Shown here: positions 23,485 through 32,231 of the stretch, one piece after another
Layout of the letters: every line of letters starts with the position of its first letter
Position numbering within the stretch: position 1 is the first letter of the stretch
Source: Neobacillus drentensis
GTDB lineage: Bacteria > Bacillota > Bacilli > Bacillales > Cytobacillaceae
Length of the DNA: 64,000 nucleotides
Reading direction: 5' to 3'
Assembly: GCF_021560175.1 (NCBI RefSeq)
Contig: NZ_CP091110.1
Coordinates: forward strand, 1,788,001-1,852,000
Notes under the pieces: generated by a model
The model's database searches: none
Seen by the model: only the letters and a program-made list of their open reading frames with translations
Told to the model about the DNA's origin: nothing
Translations under genes and position numbers: made by a program

Positions 23485-24366
23485 ATGCCTGAAGGAAAAA
23501 TTGTCAAAGCATTAAGCGGTTTTTATTATGTTCTTCACAATGATAACTTGATCCAGTGTCGAGGACGAGGGGTTTTTCGCAAGAATAAAATTACCCCGCT
23601 TGTTGGTGATGAAGTTGTATTTCAAGCGGAAAATGATCTAGAAGGATATATTTTAGAAGTAAAAGAGCGCAAAAATGAATTAATTCGTCCGCCAATCGCC
23701 AATGTAGACCAGGCAATCCTAGTGTTCTCAGCGGTAGAGCCTGATTTTAGCACCGTACTTTTAGATCGTTTTCTCGTCTTGGTAGAATTTAATCAAATTG
23801 AACCATTAATTTGTATTACCAAGATGGACCTTACCAATCATGAGGAAAGAGCTAGGATTGAAGAATATGCATCCCGATATCGGGATGCTGGGTATGAGGT
23901 AATTCTCACCTCATCTGAAACAGAAGCAGGAATCGAACGGCTAAATCCACATATTGAAAACAAGATTTCAGTTTTTGCTGGTCAATCGGGTGTCGGAAAA
24001 TCTTCATTGCTGAACGTATTAAGGCCTGACCTTGAACTGAAAACAAATGATATATCATCACACCTAGGCAGAGGGAAACATACCACTAGGCATGTTGAGC
24101 TTATAAAGGTTGGGAATGGACTAATTGCTGATACCCCTGGCTTTAGTTCGTTAGAGTTTACGAACATTGAAGTGGATGATTTAACATCTTGTTTTCCGGA
24201 AATCCAAAAAGCTAGTGAAAATTGTAAATTTCGCGGCTGTCTACACGTAACGGAGCCTAAATGCGAGGTAAAAGCAGCCGTTGAATCAGGTGAAATTCCG
24301 TCCTATCGGTATGAGCATTATCTAGACTTTTTGCAGGAAATTAAAGATAGAAAGCCTAGGTACTAA
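23485..24366 (+). CDS. rsgA: Ribosome small subunit-dependent GTPase RsgA (CpgA/YloQ)
   Basis: GTPase that checks late assembly of the 30S subunit and is phosphorylated by PrkC in B. subtilis. It has an N-terminal OB fold, then a circularly permuted GTPase: ITKMDL (G4) comes before AGQSGVGKSS (G1) and DTPGFSS (G3). A C-terminal zinc knuckle follows (CKFRGCLHVTEPKC). ATG 23485 has AAGGAG upstream and matches the family start MPEGKI, giving 293 residues. A TTG at 23455, also preceded by AGGAG, is an alternative adding ten residues. In B. subtilis rpe would follow; here it does not. Confidence 0.94.
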   Translation: MPEGKIVKALSGFYYVLHNDNLIQCRGRGVFRKNKITPLVGDEVVFQAENDLEGYILEVKERKNELIRPPIANVDQAILVFSAVEPDFSTVLLDRFLVLVEFNQIEPLICITKMDLTNHEERARIEEYASRYRDAGYEVILTSSETEAGIERLNPHIENKISVFAGQSGVGKSSLLNVLRPDLELKTNDISSHLGRGKHTTRHVELIKVGNGLIADTPGFSSLEFTNIEVDDLTSCFPEIQKASENCKFRGCLHVTEPKCEVKAAVESGEIPSYRYEHYLDFLQEIKDRKPRY

Positions 24367-24423
24367 CATAATAAAATTACACCCTCTATACTTTCAGCTG
24401 ATTTTTTAAACTACTAGGAGGAT

Positions 24424-24453
24424 AAAGCCAGGCTTCTAAAGCTGGCTTTTTTC
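24424..24453 (+). terminator. Terminator between rsgA and thiN
   Basis: AAAGCCAG pairs with CTGGCTTT across a 10-base loop, then TTTTCC follows. It could end the long rlmN-prpC-prkC-rsgA transcript. Confidence 0.7.
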
Positions 24454-24476
24454 CTTTATCGGAAAGGGAATGTGTC

Positions 24477-25124
24477 ATGATCATCAATATACTTGCAGGG
24501 GGACCTGAAGAATTACTGCCTGATTTAAGCAGTTATCAAGGAGATGAGACAATCTGGGTGGGGGTTGACCGGGGGGTTTATCATCTGATTAACAGAGACA
24601 TTATCCCTTCAATGGCATTTGGCGATTTTGATTCGGTAAGTGAAGAAGAATTATCAGCCATTGAACATCAGGTAACCGGGCTAAAAAAGTATAAACCCGA
24701 AAAAGATGAAACCGATATGGAGCTTGCCCTTAATTGGGCGCTTGAACAAAAACCTGATACTATACATTTGTTTGGGGCCACCGGCGGCAGGCTAGATCAT
24801 TTACTCGCCAATGTCCAGCTGCTGCTCAATCCCATTAAATCGAAAAACCCAGCGAATGTTTACTTAATTGATGAAAAAAATATTGTTTTTTTAAAAGAAG
24901 CGGGGCGCTATACGATTGAAAAAGTCGCCGCCAAAAAATATATTTCATTTGTCCCTTTAACTCTTGACGTTACGGATCTCACGCTTGAAGGCTTTAAATA
25001 CCCGCTTAAAAACCGTCATATTTATCTCGGATCCACACTATGTATTAGTAATGAACTTATTAGTGATTATGGTACTTTTTCATTTTCCAAAGGCATATTA
25101 ATAGTGGTAAGAAGTAACGATTAA
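24477..25124 (+). CDS. thiN: Thiamine pyrophosphokinase
   Basis: Transfers pyrophosphate from ATP to thiamine, making the cofactor directly from salvaged vitamin. The 215 residues show the family motifs GVDRGVYHLI, AFGDFDSVS, EKDETDMELALNWAL and LFGATGGRLDHLLANVQLL. The ATG follows a modest AAAGGGAA site. It is a single gene between the rsgA terminator and a family A repeat. No TPP riboswitch is visible upstream, as expected for a kinase used mainly in salvage. Confidence 0.94.
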   Translation: MIINILAGGPEELLPDLSSYQGDETIWVGVDRGVYHLINRDIIPSMAFGDFDSVSEEELSAIEHQVTGLKKYKPEKDETDMELALNWALEQKPDTIHLFGATGGRLDHLLANVQLLLNPIKSKNPANVYLIDEKNIVFLKEAGRYTIEKVAAKKYISFVPLTLDVTDLTLEGFKYPLKNRHIYLGSTLCISNELISDYGTFSFSKGILIVVRSND

Positions 25125-25169
25125 AAGTTTAGTAACTATTTAAGTACAGCCCATGGAAATTAGACTGAT

Positions 25170-25292
25170 GCCTAGCTGCGGCGCCTAGGGGCTCGGGGTC
25201 ATAAGCCAATCCGTCAAGAAGGTTAAAGAACAACCTTCTCGCCGGCTCGTCTTATGCCTGTCGCCCCTGGTCAAGGCGCCTCCGCTTTAAGT
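25170..25292 (-). repeat. Interspersed repeat family A, copy A2 (full length)
   Basis: The longest copy of family A in the window, in reverse orientation between thiN and spoVM. Reading the minus strand it starts AAGCGGAGGCGCC, contains an inner hairpin (AGAAGGTTG / AACCTTCT) and ends GCGCCGCAGCTAGGCA. Its outer ends and CGAGCCCCT/AGGGGC blocks can pair, so it should fold into a long cruciform or hairpin. It contains no gene. Confidence 0.85.
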
Positions 25293-25387
25293 TTTTGGTA
25301 CTGATTTCGTTCTGCTGAATACTATGTAGGGGCGTGCGGAAAAAGTGGCTTAAAATAAGCTGTGGGAGATTTGTGAGGAGGGACAGT

Positions 25388-25471
25388 ATGAAATTTTATA
25401 CAATTAAACTGCCGAAATTCTTAGGCGGACTTGTCCGAGCGATGATTGGAGCATTTAAAAAAGGCGAATAG
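25388..25471 (+). CDS. spoVM: Stage V sporulation protein SpoVM
   Basis: A very short amphipathic peptide (27 residues) that in B. subtilis sits on the convex face of the forespore membrane and anchors SpoIVA and the spore coat. The sequence begins MKFYTIKLPKFLGGLVRAMI, nearly identical to the 26-residue B. subtilis protein; only the tail (GAFKKGE) differs. GAGGAGGG lies six bases before the ATG. A short terminator follows. In B. subtilis it is made under sigma-E; GAATACTATG at ~25316 loosely resembles a sigma-E -10, but I would not call a promoter on that. Confidence 0.95.
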   Translation: MKFYTIKLPKFLGGLVRAMIGAFKKGE

Positions 25472-25492
25472 AAAGACTTTTTAAATTCATGG

Positions 25493-25516
25493 GCACCCTT
25501 CAATTGGGTGCTTTTT
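25493..25516 (+). terminator. Terminator after spoVM
   Basis: GCACCC / GGGTGC stem (6 bp) with a TTCAATT loop followed by TTTTTATTT, 22 bases after the spoVM stop. Confidence 0.8.
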
Positions 25517-25602
25517 ATTTGCGATTTTGGTCATACTAAAAAGCGTAGTATAAAATTGTTCTTTTTTGTTCAAATATCATATAACGAGGACCGTTTTAAA
25601 AA

Positions 25603-25694
25603 AGGCTGTGTTAATCTTGAATGTTGATTTCCGCTCCAGGCGGATTCGCTCCAATCAACGTTCAAAAAATCAACTATAACCCTTAACACAGCCT
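25603..25694 (-). repeat. Interspersed repeat family B, core-less copy B3 with perfect 12-bp terminal inverted repeats
   Basis: Ends are AGGCTGTGTTAA and its exact reverse complement TTAACACAGCCT. Inside are the two flanks of family B in reverse order (TTGATTTCCGCTCC, then CGCTCCAATCAACG), but the GC-rich core present at 43314-43446 is missing. It lies between spoVM and the terminator of rpmB. Confidence 0.75.
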
Positions 25695-25697
25695 AAT

Positions 25698-25728
25698 AAA
25701 AAAGAAAAAGCATCCAATAATTGGATGC
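25698..25728 (-). terminator. Terminator after rpmB
   Basis: Read on the minus strand, an 8-bp perfect stem (GCATCCAA / TTGGATGC) with a 3-base loop is followed by TTTTTCTTTTTT. Confidence 0.9.
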
Positions 25729-25737
25729 TCGCATGTT

Positions 25738-25926
25738 TTATACGCGTTCTACTTTACCAGACCTTAACGCTCTTGCAGAAACCCAAACACGCTTAGGCTT
25801 TCCGTCAACAAGAATACGTACTTTTTGTAGGTTAGCACCCCATGTACGCTTGTTAGCGTTCATAGCGTGAGAACGTGCGTTACCAGTGGTTGTTTTTCTT
25901 CCAGTTACTACACATTTACGTGGCAT
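25738..25926 (-). CDS. rpmB: 50S ribosomal protein L28
   Basis: Large-subunit ribosomal protein of 62 residues, beginning [20 protein letters not shown]. It is the Cys-poor form with no full zinc ribbon (only one Cys in the N-terminal part), as in other Bacillus L28. A strong AAGGAGGG precedes the ATG. It is transcribed opposite to its neighbours, as in B. subtilis, and ends in its own terminator. A possible minus-strand promoter (TTGCAA, 17 bp, TAAATT) lies around 26034-26062, but the -10 match is weak. Confidence 0.95.
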   Translation of the reverse strand: MPRKCVVTGRKTTTGNARSHAMNANKRTWGANLQKVRILVDGKPKRVWVSARALRSGKVERV

Positions 25927-26212
25927 TATGATTTCCCTCCTTAACTACCAAAAGCTTAGAACAACAGCTATAGATGTTCATTTGGATATAGAAAATTGTT
26001 ATATAAATTTTCTAGACTTGAGATACTTTAATAATTTATCACACAACGTACCTGATTGCAATACTTGTGGACAAACCTTTCAAGAAAAAATCCTTGACAT
26101 AGATATTTGGTGAATGCTCTTATAGTATAAGGCAAGTATGGCTTTCAATATTGGATTGACTATAGTAAAATGACTGTAGTCAAAGAGCAATTATCCAAAG
26201 GGGGAACGATTC

Positions 26213-26575
26213 ATGTCCATTGAATTGAAAACAAAGTACGGACAAATTGATATTTCAAATGAAGTAATTGCAACAATTGCCGGAGGAGCAGCAATTGAAT
26301 GCTACGGAATTGTCGGTATGGCCTCTAAAAACCAAATTAAAGATGGAATCACGGAAATACTACGAAAAGAAAACTTTACTCGCGGTGTAATTGTACGCCA
26401 AGAAAACGAGGCATTACATATTGATATGTACATTATTGTCAGCTATGGAACGAAAATTTCCGAAATTGCCCACAACGTGCAATCAAAGGTTAAATACACC
26501 CTCGATCAGACAGTTGGACTTGCCGTTGACTCGGTTAATATTTACGTTCAGGGAGTTCGTGTGACGAACCCGTAG
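26213..26575 (+). CDS. yloU: Asp23/Gls24 family envelope stress protein
   Basis: A 120-residue member of the Asp23 family (DUF322), which in Staphylococcus is a membrane-anchored stress protein. It has no membrane helix itself. Family features are EVIATIAGGAAIECYGIVGM near residue 19 and VDSVNIYVQGVRV at the end. A GGGGG site lies just before the ATG. It is 15 bases upstream of fakA, and this pairing is conserved across Firmicutes. The 286 bases upstream hold TTGACA at 26094 with TATAGT 21 bp on, too far apart for a confident promoter. Confidence 0.92.
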   Translation: MSIELKTKYGQIDISNEVIATIAGGAAIECYGIVGMASKNQIKDGITEILRKENFTRGVIVRQENEALHIDMYIIVSYGTKISEIAHNVQSKVKYTLDQTVGLAVDSVNIYVQGVRVTNP

Positions 26576-26590
26576 TGAGGAGGAAAGTTT

Positions 26591-28273
26591 GTGTCAATAA
26601 CTGTATTAGATGGAAAACGTTTCGCTGAGATGGTGATCCAAGGTGCCAACCATTTGTCTGCAAATGCCAAGATGGTTGATGCATTAAACGTTTTTCCTGT
26701 ACCCGATGGTGATACTGGTACTAATATGAATCTATCCATGACTTCCGGTGCAAAGGAAGTAAAAAATAATCGTCAAGAACATATTGGTAAAGTAGGATCA
26801 GCCCTTTCAAGGGGTTTGCTTATGGGAGCACGTGGAAATTCCGGGGTTATTCTCTCGCAATTATTCCGTGGTTTCTCAAAGGCAGTGGAATCTAAAGCCG
26901 TCATTTCGGGAAGTGATTTTGCCCATGCCTTAGAAGCAGGTGTAGAAACAGCCTATAAAGCTGTTATGAAGCCTGTCGAGGGGACCATTTTAACAGTGGC
27001 AAAAGATTCGGCAAAGAGCGCTGTAGCAGCCGCTCAAAAGTCAGAAGATATTATCTATATAATGGAAGAAGTTCTGAAAGAAGCTAAGGCATCGCTTAAA
27101 CGCACACCAGATTTACTTCCAGTCTTAAAGGAAGTTGGCGTTGTGGATAGCGGCGGGCAGGGGCTTGTCTTTGTCTATGAGGGCTTTCTATCCCAATTAA
27201 AAGGGGAGAGTCTTCCTGAATCATCGGACTTACTACCTTCCATGACGGAGTTGGTCAGTGCGGAACACCATAAAAGTGTTCAAGGACATATCAACACTGA
27301 AGATATTGTCTTTGGTTATTGCACTGAATTCATGGTTCGGTTTGAAGAGGAAAAGATCGCAAACCATCCGTTTAATGAAACGGCCTTCCGTAATGATTTA
27401 AGTGAGTATGGTGATTCCCTATTGGTGATTGCAGATGAAGACGTGGTTAAAGTCCACATTCATTCGGAACAGCCAGGAGAAGTGCTCACCTACGGCCAGC
27501 GGTACGGTAATTTAATCAACATGAAGATTGAAAACATGCGCCAGCAGCATACTAATATTGTTGGTGAGACACATGTGGCAACGAAATCTAAAGCTAGCCA
27601 GGCTCCCAAAGAAATGCAAGAATATGGAGTAGTTACAGTATCAATGGGCTCAGGAATTGCCGAGTTGTTCAAAAGTATCGGCGCACATGCTGTAATTGAA
27701 GGCGGCCAAACGATGAACCCTAGTACAGAGGATATTGTGAAAGCGGTTAAAGATGTTCATGCGAAAAAAGTATTCATTTTACCAAACAACAAGAACATAA
27801 TCATGGCTGCTGAACAAGCTAAAGACGTTGCTGATGAAGAGATCTATGTTATTCCGTCTAAGACGGTACCGCAAGGATTAGCTTCGCTTTTAGCCTTCAA
27901 TCCATCTGCAGCCGTTGACGAAAATGAAGCAGCAATGAAGGAAGCCTTAAATCACGTCAAATCCGGGCAAATCACTTTTGCTGTCCGTGATACCTCTATT
28001 GATGGCTTAGAGATTGAAAAAGATGATTTCATGGGAATCTCTGAGGGGAAAATCGTGGTAAAGAGCAAAGATAAGGGAAAAGTGGCCGAGGACCTATTAG
28101 CGAAGATGCTCGATGAGGATTCAGAAATTCTAACCATTATCTACGGTGAAGATGTGACAGAAGAAGAAGTGGCTGAACTATCCTCATTTGTGGAAGAAAA
28201 TTATGAAGATGTTGAAATTGAAATCCATGATGGCGGGCAACCATTATATTCATATATCTTTTCAATTGAATAA
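26591..28273 (+). CDS. fakA: Fatty acid kinase subunit FakA (DhaL/YloV family)
   Basis: ATP-binding subunit of fatty acid kinase, which phosphorylates fatty acids bound to a FakB protein for membrane lipid synthesis. The order is an N-terminal DhaL-type domain with the ATP/Mg motif NVFPVPDGDTGTNM (residues ~35-48) and GARGNSGVILSQ, a middle domain, and a C-terminal DegV-like domain (from about 340). GTG 26591 is chosen for its GAGGAGG site; length is 560 residues, close to the family. No fakB is in the window. A terminator follows directly. Confidence 0.92.
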   Translation: MSITVLDGKRFAEMVIQGANHLSANAKMVDALNVFPVPDGDTGTNMNLSMTSGAKEVKNNRQEHIGKVGSALSRGLLMGARGNSGVILSQLFRGFSKAVESKAVISGSDFAHALEAGVETAYKAVMKPVEGTILTVAKDSAKSAVAAAQKSEDIIYIMEEVLKEAKASLKRTPDLLPVLKEVGVVDSGGQGLVFVYEGFLSQLKGESLPESSDLLPSMTELVSAEHHKSVQGHINTEDIVFGYCTEFMVRFEEEKIANHPFNETAFRNDLSEYGDSLLVIADEDVVKVHIHSEQPGEVLTYGQRYGNLINMKIENMRQQHTNIVGETHVATKSKASQAPKEMQEYGVVTVSMGSGIAELFKSIGAHAVIEGGQTMNPSTEDIVKAVKDVHAKKVFILPNNKNIIMAAEQAKDVADEEIYVIPSKTVPQGLASLLAFNPSAAVDENEAAMKEALNHVKSGQITFAVRDTSIDGLEIEKDDFMGISEGKIVVKSKDKGKVAEDLLAKMLDEDSEILTIIYGEDVTEEEVAELSSFVEENYEDVEIEIHDGGQPLYSYIFSIE

Positions 28274-28287
28274 GAAAGAGCTAAAAT

Positions 28288-28325
28288 AGAAGGGGGGCCA
28301 TTTTGGTCTTTCCCTTCTTTTTTTG
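28288..28325 (+). terminator. Terminator after fakA
   Basis: AGAAGGG pairs with CCCTTCT, with a smaller GGCCA/TGGTC pairing inside, followed by TTTTTTT. Confidence 0.8.
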
Positions 28326-28397
28326 CCCAAAATTGGATTCATATTCCCAAGGGAAACCGTAATATAAGATAGAACGCCACTAAGGGAGAGAAACCTA

Positions 28398-29060
28398 ATG
28401 AAATATAGAAGTGTGTTCGATATTATTGGTCCGGTTATGATTGGACCATCGAGTTCTCATACAGCTGGTGCTGCGAGAATCGGAAGAGTGGCAAGAAGCT
28501 TATTTGGCAGAGAGCCAAAATGGGCGAATATTTCGTTATATGGCTCATTTGCTAAAACATATAAAGGCCATGGTACAGATGTAGCCCTTGTTGGCGGCTT
28601 ACTTGATTTTGATACAGACGATACAAGAATTATTGATGCAATTGATATTGCTAAACAAAAAGGAATGAAGCTTCGTTTTATTGAAGAAGACGCTGTAACA
28701 GATCACCCAAATACAGCAAGGGTCATTATTGGAGATCATAACGGTGAATTGGAATTGGTAGGAATCTCAATTGGCGGTGGGAAAATTGAGATTATTGAAC
28801 TAAACGGCTTTCAATTAAAGCTTTCAGGAAACCATCCAGCGATTTTAGTTGTTCATAATGATCGTTTTGGGGCGATAGCCAGTGTGGCTAACACCCTTGC
28901 AAAATACGAACTTAATATCGGTCATATGGAGGTTGCCCGCAAAGATGTTGGCAAAATGGCGCTGATGACAATTGAAGTAGACCAGAATATCGATAATAAA
29001 ATTATTACAGAACTCGAACAGCTTCCGAACATACTAAAAGTAACAAAGATTGTAGAATGA
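28398..29060 (+). CDS. sdaAB: L-serine dehydratase, beta subunit
   Basis: Together with SdaAA, deaminates L-serine to pyruvate using an iron-sulfur cluster. The 220 residues have the signature GPVMIGPSSSHTAGAARIG at the start and an ACT-like C-terminal domain (DRFGAIASVANTLAKYELNIGHM). GGGAG precedes the ATG. The alpha subunit follows 68 bases later, with a family A repeat fragment between them. Confidence 0.95.
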   Translation: MKYRSVFDIIGPVMIGPSSSHTAGAARIGRVARSLFGREPKWANISLYGSFAKTYKGHGTDVALVGGLLDFDTDDTRIIDAIDIAKQKGMKLRFIEEDAVTDHPNTARVIIGDHNGELELVGISIGGGKIEIIELNGFQLKLSGNHPAILVVHNDRFGAIASVANTLAKYELNIGHMEVARKDVGKMALMTIEVDQNIDNKIITELEQLPNILKVTKIVE

Positions 29061-29062
29061 TG

Positions 29063-29093
29063 CGAAAGCGGATTGCCTAGGTGCTTCCGCTTG
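29063..29093. repeat. Family A repeat fragment A3 between sdaAB and sdaAA
   Basis: AAAGCGGATTGCC and GGTGCTTCCGCTT form a near-perfect hairpin made only of the outer arm of family A. It lies inside what should be one operon, between the sdaAB stop and the sdaAA ribosome site. Confidence 0.6.
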
Positions 29094-29128
29094 AAGTAGG
29101 ATTATATAAAAGTGAGGGGGGATTGTTT

Positions 29129-30013
29129 GTGTTTCGTAATGTCGCTGAATTAGTGGAAATGGCCAATAGTCAAAATAAAAAAATATCAGATATCATGATT
29201 GAGCAAGAAGTGACTGTTACTGGCCGGACAAGGGAAGAAGTCCTTTCGTTTATGGACCGGAATTTAACCGTTATGGAGCAAGCAGTCGAGAGAGGCTTAA
29301 AAGGGGTTACTTCTCACTCAGGCTTAACTGGCGGAGATGCTGTTCTAATGCAAGCCTACATCGAAAAGGGCAATTTTTTATCGGGTGAAACGATTCTTGA
29401 TGCGGTAAGTAAAGCGGTAGCTACAAATGAAGTGAATGCAGCTATGGGGACTATTTGTGCTACGCCGACCGCAGGCTCAGCAGGAGTGGTTCCGGGGACC
29501 TTGTTCGCCGTGACAAAGAAACTCAACCCAACCAGAGAGCAAATGATTGCCTTTTTGTTTACCGCGGGTGCTTTCGGATTTGTGGTTGCTAATAATTCGT
29601 CCATTTCAGGAGCAGCCGGGGGCTGTCAAGCAGAGGTTGGATCCGCAGCAGGAATGGCGGCGGCGGCAATCGTTGAAATGGCAGGTGGAACTCCAAAACA
29701 GTGTGCAGAGGCAATGGCCATCACCCTAAAGAACATGCTTGGATTGGTCTGTGATCCGGTAGCTGGTCTTGTCGAGGTTCCTTGTGTGAAACGGAATGCG
29801 ATGGGAGCAGCCAATGCAATGGTTGCGGCAGATATGGCTTTAGCTGGAATAACAAGCCGTATCCCATGTGATGAAGTAATAGATGCTATGTATAGAATCG
29901 GGCAATCAATGCCGACAGCCTTAAAAGAAACAGCGCAGGGAGGGTTGGCGGCTACACCGACTGGTCGTGAGCTAGAGGCTAAGATCTTCGGTATACCGCT
30001 CAAAGAAAAGTGA
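29129..30013 (+). CDS. sdaAA: L-serine dehydratase, alpha subunit
   Basis: Catalytic partner of SdaAB. The [4Fe-4S]-binding cysteines are in GGCQAEVG and in the pair MLGLVCDPVAGLVEVPCVKRN; TSHSGLTGGDA and TICATPTAGSAGVVPGT are also family marks. I chose GTG 29129: GAGGGGGG lies seven bases upstream and the family starts MFRNV, giving 294 residues. An ATG at 29081 would run through the repeat fragment. Its stop overlaps the recG start (GTGA). Confidence 0.95.
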   Translation: MFRNVAELVEMANSQNKKISDIMIEQEVTVTGRTREEVLSFMDRNLTVMEQAVERGLKGVTSHSGLTGGDAVLMQAYIEKGNFLSGETILDAVSKAVATNEVNAAMGTICATPTAGSAGVVPGTLFAVTKKLNPTREQMIAFLFTAGAFGFVVANNSSISGAAGGCQAEVGSAAGMAAAAIVEMAGGTPKQCAEAMAITLKNMLGLVCDPVAGLVEVPCVKRNAMGAANAMVAADMALAGITSRIPCDEVIDAMYRIGQSMPTALKETAQGGLAATPTGRELEAKIFGIPLKEK

Positions 30014-32058
30014 GTTCAGAATTAAATCAATCCATAACCGCCTTAAAAGGAATAGGGGAAGAAACGGCTGAATCCTTTGCGGAAATGAGGATCTATACAA
30101 TCCGTGATTTATTAGAATACTTTCCGTACCGATATGAAGATTACTCCCTTAAGGATCTAACCGAAGTACAGCATGATGAGAAAGTGACAGTAGAAGGGAA
30201 GGTTCATAGTGAGCCTTCTCTTAACTATTATGGAAGAAAAAAATCGAAGCTGACTATTCGGCTTTTTGTCGGTGCATATCTAATAAAAGTAGTCTTTTTT
30301 AATCAGCCCTATTTAAAAAATAAAATCAATATGAATGAAACGATTACGGTAACCGGAAAATGGGATGCCCATCGGCAAACGATAACAGCCAATGAAATGC
30401 AAACAGGCCCTAACACGAAAGCAAACGACTTTGAACCCGTTTACTCATTAAGAGGCAAGGTGACCACCAAAGGAATGCGGAAATTTATCCATCTGGCCTT
30501 CCAACAATATGGACAGCAGATCGAGGAGACCTTACCGGAAACGTTTCTGAAAAAATATCGCCTCATGGGCAAACGGGATGCGCTGAAAATCATGCACTTT
30601 CCGAATAGTCCAGCGGAAGTTAAGCAAGCAAGAAGGCGGTTTGTTTATGAAGAATTTCTTTTGTTTCAGTTGAAAATGCAGGCATTAAGGAAATTTGAAC
30701 GCGAGCATTCACCAGGGATCAAACAAAAATATAATTTGGCCAAATTAATGGAGCTCATCAATAGTCTTCCTTTCCCATTAACAGATGCCCAAAAGAAAGT
30801 GGTTAATGAAATATTAGCAGATTTAAAATCTCCCTACCATATGAATCGCCTGCTCCAAGGCGATGTAGGCTCCGGTAAAACGGTTGTAGCCGCCATCGGA
30901 CTTTTTGCAACGGTTACAGCTGGCTATCAGGGAGCATTGATGGTGCCAACGGAAATACTGGCAGAACAGCACGCAGAATCGTTAAAGAATATGTTAGAAC
31001 CCGTTAAGGTAAGATGTGAGCTATTAACCAGCTCCATTAAAGGTAAGCAGAGACGAGAAATCCTTCAAGAACTAAAAGAAGGAAAGGTAGATATCATAAT
31101 TGGGACCCATGCACTGATTCAAAATGAGGTAACTTTTAACAAGCTTGGCTTTGTGATTACTGATGAGCAGCATCGCTTCGGGGTTGAGCAGCGGAGAATT
31201 TTACGTGAAAAGGGCGAAAATCCTGATGTCTTGTTTATGACTGCTACCCCAATTCCTCGGACCCTTGCCATTACGGTTTTTGGAGAGATGGATGTTTCCA
31301 TCATTGACGAAATGCCGGCAGGAAGAAAATCAATCGAGACCTATTGGGCAAAACCAGAAATGCTAGAACGAGTCCTTGGGTTTATTGAAAAGGAATTGAG
31401 GAAAGGTCATCAGGCCTATGTGATCTGTCCACTCATAGAGGAGTCAGAGAAGCTGGACGTTCAAAATGCGATTGATGTTCATACCACTTTAAGCCACTTT
31501 TTTCAAAATCGCTTTCAAGTCGGCCTGATGCACGGCCGTTTATCATCAGACGAGAAAGAGTCGGTGATGAAGGAGTTTAGTGAAAATGTGGTTCAGGTCC
31601 TTGTTTCTACCACTGTTGTCGAGGTGGGAGTCAATGTTCCTAATGCGACCATGATGGTTATTTATGATGCTGAGCGGTTTGGTCTTTCGCAATTGCATCA
31701 GCTGCGGGGCCGTGTTGGACGTGGGAGTGCACAATCCTATTGTGTACTTCTGGCAAATCCAAAAACAGAAGTAGGTCAGGAAAGAATGCGGATTATGACT
31801 GAAACCAATGATGGGTTTGTTTTAAGTGAAAAGGATTTAGAGTTAAGAGGGCCTGGCGACTTCTTTGGCAAAAAACAAAGTGGGGTCCCCGAGTTTAAGG
31901 TGGCCGATATGGTCCATGATTATCGGGCGCTAGAAACAGCTAGAAGTGATGCGAGTATGTTGATTAGTTCAGAGTATTTTTGGACAGACCTCGAATATCA
32001 ATATTTACGAGATCAAATTAAAGAATCTGGTGTATTAGAAGGGGAAAAATTAGATTAA
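30010..32058 (+). CDS. recG: ATP-dependent DNA helicase RecG
   Basis: Remodels stalled forks and branched DNA. The 682 residues equal B. subtilis RecG. An N-terminal wedge/OB domain (residues ~50-150) precedes the helicase part with GDVGSGKTVVA, DEQHRFGVEQR, FMTATPIPRT, VSTTVVEVGVNVPNA and HQLRGRVGRG. The start is GTG 30010, overlapping the sdaAA stop by four bases, and the ribosome site is weak, so coupling to sdaAA is likely. The same sda-recG linkage is seen in B. subtilis. Confidence 0.96.
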   Translation: MSSELNQSITALKGIGEETAESFAEMRIYTIRDLLEYFPYRYEDYSLKDLTEVQHDEKVTVEGKVHSEPSLNYYGRKKSKLTIRLFVGAYLIKVVFFNQPYLKNKINMNETITVTGKWDAHRQTITANEMQTGPNTKANDFEPVYSLRGKVTTKGMRKFIHLAFQQYGQQIEETLPETFLKKYRLMGKRDALKIMHFPNSPAEVKQARRRFVYEEFLLFQLKMQALRKFEREHSPGIKQKYNLAKLMELINSLPFPLTDAQKKVVNEILADLKSPYHMNRLLQGDVGSGKTVVAAIGLFATVTAGYQGALMVPTEILAEQHAESLKNMLEPVKVRCELLTSSIKGKQRREILQELKEGKVDIIIGTHALIQNEVTFNKLGFVITDEQHRFGVEQRRILREKGENPDVLFMTATPIPRTLAITVFGEMDVSIIDEMPAGRKSIETYWAKPEMLERVLGFIEKELRKGHQAYVICPLIEESEKLDVQNAIDVHTTLSHFFQNRFQVGLMHGRLSSDEKESVMKEFSENVVQVLVSTTVVEVGVNVPNATMMVIYDAERFGLSQLHQLRGRVGRGSAQSYCVLLANPKTEVGQERMRIMTETNDGFVLSEKDLELRGPGDFFGKKQSGVPEFKVADMVHDYRALETARSDASMLISSEYFWTDLEYQYLRDQIKESGVLEGEKLD

Positions 32059-32094
32059 ACCTGTAAATTTTACTGGAAGCCTCCTAACCGTCTA

Positions 32095-32220
32095 CTAGTG
32101 CCTGGCGACACGGAACGATTCGTTGTAAATCGGGCACTTCTGAATATTGTTGAGACATTTTTAGCTCCAGCGCCCAGCGACTAGTGTACTTCGCAAATTG
32201 GGCGCTTCCGCTTTTCTTTT
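32095..32220. repeat. Two successive hairpins, the second a family A fragment (A4)
   Basis: Between recG and the fapR promoter are two inverted repeats. The first is AGTGCC...GGGCACT (32095-32139). The second is AGCTCCAGCGCCCA...TGGGCGCTTCCGCTTTTC (32162-32217), which matches the outer arms of family A. The two share the same plan and may be diverged copies. No clear T-rich terminator follows the first; CTTTTCTTTTG follows the second and may end recG transcription. Confidence 0.6.
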
Positions 32221-32231
32221 GAATTTTAATC

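Noticed and set aside
24367..24476. A decayed rpe gene
   Set aside because: I looked for TIM-barrel motifs in all frames of the short gap; only a terminator and ribosome site are there.
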